Positions 6,323 through 10,257 of a stretch of 10,257 bases of DNA are shown in pieces. The stretch lies in contig CAJUGG010000019.1 of assembly GCA_910585995.1 (NCBI GenBank), positions 1-10,257 of the forward strand. The letters are read 5' to 3'. Source of the DNA: an uncultured Lachnospiraceae bacterium. Its GTDB lineage: Bacteria > Bacillota > Clostridia > Lachnospirales > Lachnospiraceae. A program made the position numbers and the translations under genes. Below the pieces are notes generated by a model. The model did no database searches, was not told where the DNA came from, and worked only from the letters and a program-made list of their open reading frames with translations. Every line of letters begins with the position of its first letter. Position 1 is the first letter of the stretch.

Positions 6323-6365
6323 TGTCACAAATGTGACCGACAGGGTTCGTGGGAAATCATATGAT
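6323..6365 (+). promoter_or_regulatory. cooS operon promoter with CRP/FNR-family-like site
   Basis: A -10 box TATGAT (6360-6365) is preceded at 17 bp by a weak -35 (CCGACA, 6337-6342). Overlapping that -35 is the perfect dyad GTCACA-AA-TGTGAC (6324-6337), also readable as TGTCA-N6-TGACC (6323-6338). This form resembles CRP/FNR-family sites, including the TGTCA half-sites bound by CooA. Its centre, 6330.5, lies about 41.5 bp before the predicted start at 6372, the classic position of an activator overlapping the -35. The remainder of the 6193-6427 gap shows no gene or clear terminator. AGGAGG at 6412-6417 serves cooS. Confidence 0.5.
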
Positions 6366-6427
6366 AAAAAAATAACAATCAAGGAATCTAAAAAAGAACA
6401 TATACATAAGTAGGAGGTAAAGATACT

Positions 6428-8314
6428 ATGAATCAATGTTATGGCTGTGAGACTTGCAAGAGCGCGGACAAGCCGTTAGAAGAGTTTATTGCAGGGCTTC
6501 CGATGGAGACTTCTCATCACCGGGTAAAGGGGCAGAGCGTAAAGTGCGGATTTGGTCTTAAGGGAGTCTGCTGCCGTCTGTGCTCCAACGGACCATGCAG
6601 GATTACGCCAAGTGCGCCCAGAGGGATCTGCGGTGCTACGGCAGATGTCATTGTCACCAGGAATTTTCTGCGTGCTGTGGCATGCGGAAGCGGATGCTAT
6701 ATACATATTGTGGAAAAGACTGCATGGAATCTGAAAAATACGGCGTTAAACCATGGAGAGATCAAAGGACATAAAGCGTTAGCAGAGCTTGTGAAGGAAT
6801 TTGACATCGATGCGTCCTTAGACGAGCATGCACAGGCGCTTGCAGTGGCGGAAAAGGTGTTGAATGATTTGTATAAACCAGTGTGGGAAGAGATGGAGCT
6901 GGTGGAAAAGATGGCGTATGCGCCCCGCTATAAGAAATGGAAAGAGCTGGGTATTGTACCAGGCGGCTCCAAGTCTGAAGTTTTTGACGGGGTTGTGAAA
7001 TGTTCTACAAACTTAAGCTCAGACCCTGTGGATATGCTGATGACTTGTCTGCGTCTTGGGATCTCGACAGGTCTGTATGGACTGACCCTGACCAACCTTT
7101 TGAATGATGTGATGTTAGGAGAGCCGCAGATTCGTTTGGCTCCGGTGGGCCTGCATGTGATTGATCCGGATTATATCAATATTATGATCACCGGTCATCA
7201 ACATTCGCTGTTTACCCATATTCAGAAACGCCTGGCGGACGAAGATGTAGTGGCAAAGGCAAAGGCAGCAGGTGCCAAAGGATTTAAGTTGGTGGGATGT
7301 ACCTGTGTGGGACAGGATCTGCAGTTAAGAGGCGTGCATTATACTGATATTTTTGACGGACATGCGGGCAATAATTATACCAGTGAGGCGGTACTGGCAA
7401 CCGGTGGCATCGATGCAGTGCTCTCCGAGTTCAACTGTACGCTTCCGGGTATCGAGCCGATCTGTGATAAACTGAAGATCAAACAGATCTGTCTGGATCT
7501 GGTGGCGAAGAAAGCCAATGCAGAGTCTGTGGAGTATGCTTATGAAAAGAGAGAAGCACAGACCGAGGTGATTATCGACAAGATCATCGAAGCCTATAAG
7601 GAGCGCCGCGGGGTGGTTCCGATGAATCTGCAGACAGAGCATGGGAATAAAAATACTTTGACGGGTGTCTCAGAAGTCTCCTTAAAAGAGTTCTTGGGCG
7701 GACAGTGGAAACCGCTGATCGACTTGATTGTATCCGGCAAGATCAAAGGCGTGGCAGGCGTTGTGGGATGCTCGAACCTGACCGCAGGCGGCCATGATGT
7801 ACTGACCGTGGAACTGACCAAAGAGCTGATCAAACGGGATATTATCGTGCTTTCTGCTGGATGTTCTTCAGGCGGACTGGAAAACTGCGGACTGATGACT
7901 CCAGAAGCAGCAGAGCTGGCAGGAGACAGCTTAAAAGAGGTATGCAAGACCCTTGGCATTGCACCTGTATTGAACTTTGGCCCTTGTCTTGCCATTGGCC
8001 GTCTGGAGATGGTGGCAACTGCTTTGGCAGCGGAGATCGGCATCGATATCCCGCAGCTTCCATTGGTACTCTCTGCACCGCAGTGGTTAGAGGAGCAGGC
8101 GTTGGCAGACGGATGCTTTGGTCTGGCTCTTGGACTGCCGCTTCATCTGGGACAGCAGCCATTTATTGCAGGCAGCGAGCTGGTAGTCAACGTGCTGACC
8201 GAAGGATTAAAAGAGATCACAGGCGGACAGGTGCTTGTGGAGATTGATCCGGTGAAGGCAGCAGATCAGATGGAAGCAATTATACTTGAGAGACGCAAAG
8301 GCTTAAAGATCTAG
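6428..8314 (+). CDS. cooS: Ni-Fe-S carbon monoxide dehydrogenase (CooS family), atypical active site
   Basis: The 628-residue protein belongs to the CooS family, which interconverts CO and CO2 at a Ni-Fe-S C-cluster in cytoplasmic homodimers. Cys40 and Cys48 match the D-cluster ligands. Cys49, 52, 57 and 68 match the B-cluster. His257, Cys293, Cys337, Cys448, Cys479 and Cys520 match the C-cluster ligands of Carboxydothermus CODH-II (His261, Cys295, 333, 446, 476, 526). By my alignment from memory, however, the conserved histidine ladder (His93, 96, 99, 102) is replaced by Tyr91, Ile94, Lys97 and Trp100, and the catalytic Lys563 by Gln557. The N-terminus has an extra C4-x2-C7-x2-C10 motif. AGGAGG at 6412-6417 precedes the ATG by 10 nt. 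The gene leads an operon with a ferredoxin and a flavoprotein; no acetyl-CoA synthase or cooC gene is nearby. The fold assignment is secure, but CO dehydrogenase activity is not. Confidence 0.92.
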   Translation: MNQCYGCETCKSADKPLEEFIAGLPMETSHHRVKGQSVKCGFGLKGVCCRLCSNGPCRITPSAPRGICGATADVIVTRNFLRAVACGSGCYIHIVEKTAWNLKNTALNHGEIKGHKALAELVKEFDIDASLDEHAQALAVAEKVLNDLYKPVWEEMELVEKMAYAPRYKKWKELGIVPGGSKSEVFDGVVKCSTNLSSDPVDMLMTCLRLGISTGLYGLTLTNLLNDVMLGEPQIRLAPVGLHVIDPDYINIMITGHQHSLFTHIQKRLADEDVVAKAKAAGAKGFKLVGCTCVGQDLQLRGVHYTDIFDGHAGNNYTSEAVLATGGIDAVLSEFNCTLPGIEPICDKLKIKQICLDLVAKKANAESVEYAYEKREAQTEVIIDKIIEAYKERRGVVPMNLQTEHGNKNTLTGVSEVSLKEFLGGQWKPLIDLIVSGKIKGVAGVVGCSNLTAGGHDVLTVELTKELIKRDIIVLSAGCSSGGLENCGLMTPEAAELAGDSLKEVCKTLGIAPVLNFGPCLAIGRLEMVATALAAEIGIDIPQLPLVLSAPQWLEEQALADGCFGLALGLPLHLGQQPFIAGSELVVNVLTEGLKEITGGQVLVEIDPVKAADQMEAIILERRKGLKI

Positions 8315-8326
8315 GGAGGATACAGC

Positions 8327-8773
8327 ATGAAACGAATCGTGATTGACCCTTCCAAATGTGATGGGTGCAAAAACTGTGCGCTGGCTTGTATGGACAGCCA
8401 TCGTACGGACGGCGGCAACGGAGTGGTGACATTGAATTTCACATTGCCGGAGACAGAAGCCCGCAATGAGATCCTGAATGATGGAAAAGGCGGTTATCTG
8501 CCTATGTTCTGTCGTCACTGCAGCGTGCCGGGATGTGCCAACAGCTGTATGAGCGGCGCACTGAAAAAAGATCCGGAGACCGGGCATGTGACGTATGATG
8601 AGAAGCGCTGCGGTGCCTGCTTTATGTGCGTGATGAATTGTCCTTATGGGATTCCCAAGCCAAACGCGGACGGCACCAAGATCTTAAAATGTGATTTTTG
8701 TAACGAACGGCCAGAAGGTCCGGCTTGTGTGGCAGCCTGTCCCAAGCAGGCGATCTGGGTAGAGGAGGTGTAG
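8327..8773 (+). CDS. Four-[4Fe-4S] ferredoxin-like electron-transfer subunit (CooF/HycB type)
   Basis: This 148-residue soluble protein carries sixteen cysteines in four groups: 11/14/17/21, 62/65/70/74, 95/98/101/105 and 122/125/134/138. That is the pattern of the CooF/HycB/DmsB iron-sulfur subunits that hold four [4Fe-4S] clusters. No signal peptide or membrane segment is seen, so it should act in the cytoplasm. Its likely role is to pass electrons between the cooS product and the flavoprotein encoded next. GGAGG at 8315-8319 directly follows the cooS stop and lies 7 nt before the ATG. The 12-base intergenic gap indicates one operon. CooF-like subunits elsewhere can also serve hydrogenases or formate dehydrogenases; the partner here is inferred from context only. 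Confidence 0.93.
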   Translation: MKRIVIDPSKCDGCKNCALACMDSHRTDGGNGVVTLNFTLPETEARNEILNDGKGGYLPMFCRHCSVPGCANSCMSGALKKDPETGHVTYDEKRCGACFMCVMNCPYGIPKPNADGTKILKCDFCNERPEGPACVAACPKQAIWVEEV

Positions 8774-8776
8774 CAG

Positions 8777-10018
8777 ATGGCAGAGATCTATGTAATCGTA
8801 GGCACCGGGGCAGCCGGCATGGCTGCTGCAGAACGGATTCGTCTCTATAAAAAAGAGGCTACCGTGATTATGATGTCCATTGACGAACACTCTCATTCCC
8901 GCTGTATGCTGCACAAATATTTAGGCGGCGAGCGCACAGCAGAAGAATTGTCCTTTGTGGAGCCGGATTTCTTTGAAAAGAATGAGATCTATTGGGGAAA
9001 AGCCCAGAAAGCGCTGGGACTGGATCTTGCAAACAAACGAATCCAGATGGAAAATGGATATCAGCCTTATGACAAGCTTTTGATCGCCACAGGTTCGGTA
9101 TTTGGTATTCCTCCGATCAATCATTTCCGTACGGCTTCCAATGTATATGGTTTCCGGGATCTAAGCGACGCGCAGAAGATCGACGAAGCAGTGAAAGCCA
9201 AACAGGCAAAGCATGTCTTTATCGTAGGTTCTGGTCTGGTAGGTCTTGACGTGGCTACGGGTCTGATGGAGCGCGGCGTAAAAGTCACCATCGCCGAGAT
9301 GGCGCCGCGGGTGATGCCGCTACAGACTGATGATACTGCGGCGAAAGCTTATCAGGAGCGTTTTGAAGCACATGGAGCGAGGTTTTTACTGGGGATCGGA
9401 GCCAGCGACAGTATCATCAACGACCAGAACGAGATCACTGCCGTGGTACTCTCCACCGGAGAGACCGTAGAGTGTGATTTTGTCATCTGTGCCGCAGGCG
9501 TACGCCCCAACATCGCGTGGTTAGAAGGCAGCGGCCTTGCCATGGAGCGCGGCATCACCGTCGATGCCAACATGCGCACGTCGGCCCCTGACGTCTATGC
9601 AGCCGGGGATGTGACAGCCCTTGCAGGCGTATGGCCCAACGCGATGGATATGGGAAGAGTAGCAGCTTCCAACATGTGCGGTGTACCCACAGAGTACACC
9701 GACCGCTATTGTATGAAGAATACCTCGAATTTCTTTGGCCTCCAGATGCTGACCATCGGAGACATCAACGCCCAGGTGGAAGGCGCCGAGATCTATGTCA
9801 AGGAGAGCCGGGACTGCTACAAAAAAGCCATCGTAAAAGACGGCGTATTAAAATCCATCTTAATCCAGGGAGACATCTCCCACACCGGCCACTGGCAGTA
9901 TCTGATTAAGAATGCTATCGATCTCAGCGAGATCTTACAGAAAAAGGATATCTTTGATATTACGTACGGGGATTTTTATGGATTAGATGATATCGCAGAG
10001 TATCAATATAATATTTAG
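8777..10018 (+). CDS. FAD-dependent NAD(P)H oxidoreductase (CODH-associated FNOR type)
   Basis: This is a 413-residue pyridine-nucleotide disulfide oxidoreductase-family flavoprotein. The FAD-binding GTGAAG lies at residues 9-14, the LLIATGS strand at 101-107, the NAD(P)-binding GSGLVG at 151-156, and the second FAD motif VYAAGDV at 273-279. Glu174 at the end of the second NAD-domain strand (VTIAE) suggests a preference for NADH over NADPH. Cys43 in SRCMLHKYLGG occupies the place of the redox-active cysteine of the NADH oxidase/NirB group. AGGAGGTG at 8763-8770 overlaps the end of the preceding gene, with a three-base gap between genes. Together with CooS and the ferredoxin it should link CO-derived electrons to NAD(P)+. 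CooS-CooF-flavoprotein sets of this kind are known from other anaerobes. A stand-alone NADH oxidase or rubredoxin reductase is the alternative. A hairpin array begins 12 bases after its stop codon. Confidence 0.9.
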   Translation: MAEIYVIVGTGAAGMAAAERIRLYKKEATVIMMSIDEHSHSRCMLHKYLGGERTAEELSFVEPDFFEKNEIYWGKAQKALGLDLANKRIQMENGYQPYDKLLIATGSVFGIPPINHFRTASNVYGFRDLSDAQKIDEAVKAKQAKHVFIVGSGLVGLDVATGLMERGVKVTIAEMAPRVMPLQTDDTAAKAYQERFEAHGARFLLGIGASDSIINDQNEITAVVLSTGETVECDFVICAAGVRPNIAWLEGSGLAMERGITVDANMRTSAPDVYAAGDVTALAGVWPNAMDMGRVAASNMCGVPTEYTDRYCMKNTSNFFGLQMLTIGDINAQVEGAEIYVKESRDCYKKAIVKDGVLKSILIQGDISHTGHWQYLIKNAIDLSEILQKKDIFDITYGDFYGLDDIAEYQYNI

Positions 10019-10030
10019 AACTTCAAAACA

Positions 10031-10257
10031 GTATCTGCTAAGAAAATGCCCGGAAGGATTTCCGGATGCAAAGCAGCCGGAGATTCTTCCAGCTGAAGGG
10101 GCATTTTCTTAGCGGATGCGGAACTATCATACAGCATCTGTCAGAAAAATACCCGGAAGGATTTCAGGACACAAAGTGGCCGGAAATTCTTCCAGACAAA
10201 GGGGTATTTTTCTGACGGATGCGGAACTATCATACAGCATCTGTCAGAAAAATACCC
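10031..10257 (+). repeat. Family B tandem hairpin array, 103-nt period (truncated by window end)
   Basis: Two full hairpins (10031-10119 and 10134-10222) and the left arm of a third (10237-10257) start exactly 103 bases apart. Each full unit has a 21-bp outer stem, then nested GGAAG/CTTCC, a CCGG-type stem and a 3-bp stem capped by AAA. Between copies the outer stem differs at five base pairs, each changed on both sides so that pairing is kept, and the AAA-capped triplet changes from TGC/GCA to CAC/GTG. The only imperfect outer-stem pairs are G-U in the plus-strand transcript, which favours a plus-strand RNA. Linkers share a GAACT...ACAG pattern that also precedes the first unit. There is no T-tract and no reading frame. 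The array lies downstream of the cooS operon. Confidence 0.85.

Noticed and set aside
6321..6340. A Rex (NADH-sensing repressor) operator upstream of cooS
   Set aside because: Rex sites follow a TTGTGA/TTGTTA-N6-TCACAA/TAACAA pattern. The dyad here has the half-sites in the opposite arrangement, so the CRP/FNR-type reading fits better.
10020..10119. An intrinsic terminator directly after the flavoprotein gene
   Set aside because: The hairpin is strong, but no T-run follows its right arm, so I describe it as a repeat unit and not as a terminator.
10031..10257. A CRISPR-like array
   Set aside because: The period is 103 nt, the repeated parts are hairpin arms and linkers rather than a short fixed repeat with unique spacers, and no cas gene is present.

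Overview
The window looks like a chromosomal segment of an anaerobic Clostridia bacterium, most likely a Lachnospiraceae-type gut organism. This rests on the gene families (a monofunctional Ni-Fe-S CO dehydrogenase with ferredoxin and flavoprotein partners, and a DUF2975/XRE/DUF4173 membrane module), the strong AGGAGG ribosome binding sites, the SigA-type promoters and the purine-rich coding strands. No species can be named from the sequence alone.

Layout. Bases 1-148 are a long imperfect hairpin (family A, copy 1). A near-perfect SigA promoter (226-254) then drives aspS (332-2122). A possible terminator follows, and then a second consensus promoter (2221-2249) with two 16-bp palindromes overlapping or just upstream of its -35 box. 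After it comes a roughly 120-base leader that contains a potential Shine-Dalgarno-sequestering hairpin and an 11-residue reading frame. This promoter serves a compact three-gene operon: a DUF2975 membrane protein, a small Cro/CI-type regulator and a DUF4173-type polytopic membrane protein. The convergent gap 4416-4747 is filled by family A copy 2, which has 75-nt outer arms. On the minus strand is a small lipoprotein gene (4748-5335); its promoter carries 11-bp-spaced direct repeats typical of OmpR/PhoB-type response regulators. It diverges from aat (5542-6192), the leucyl/phenylalanyl-tRNA-protein transferase gene.

The right third (6323-10018) is one operon: a cooS-like CO dehydrogenase, a four-cluster ferredoxin of the CooF/HycB type, and an FAD/NAD(P)H oxidoreductase. 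The expected pathway is CO oxidation at CooS, electron transfer through the ferredoxin-like subunit, and reduction of NAD(P)+ by the flavoprotein, or the reverse. A palindrome resembling a CRP/FNR-family site sits about 41.5 bp upstream of the predicted transcription start. The CooS keeps every metal-ligand residue I can align, but it lacks the histidine ladder and the catalytic lysine of characterised CO dehydrogenases. Its actual reaction is therefore an open question.

The window ends in a 103-nt-period tandem array of hairpins (family B, 10031 to the end). Its stems differ between copies by compensatory base changes. The two hairpin families and the atypical CooS are the most promising leads for something undescribed.
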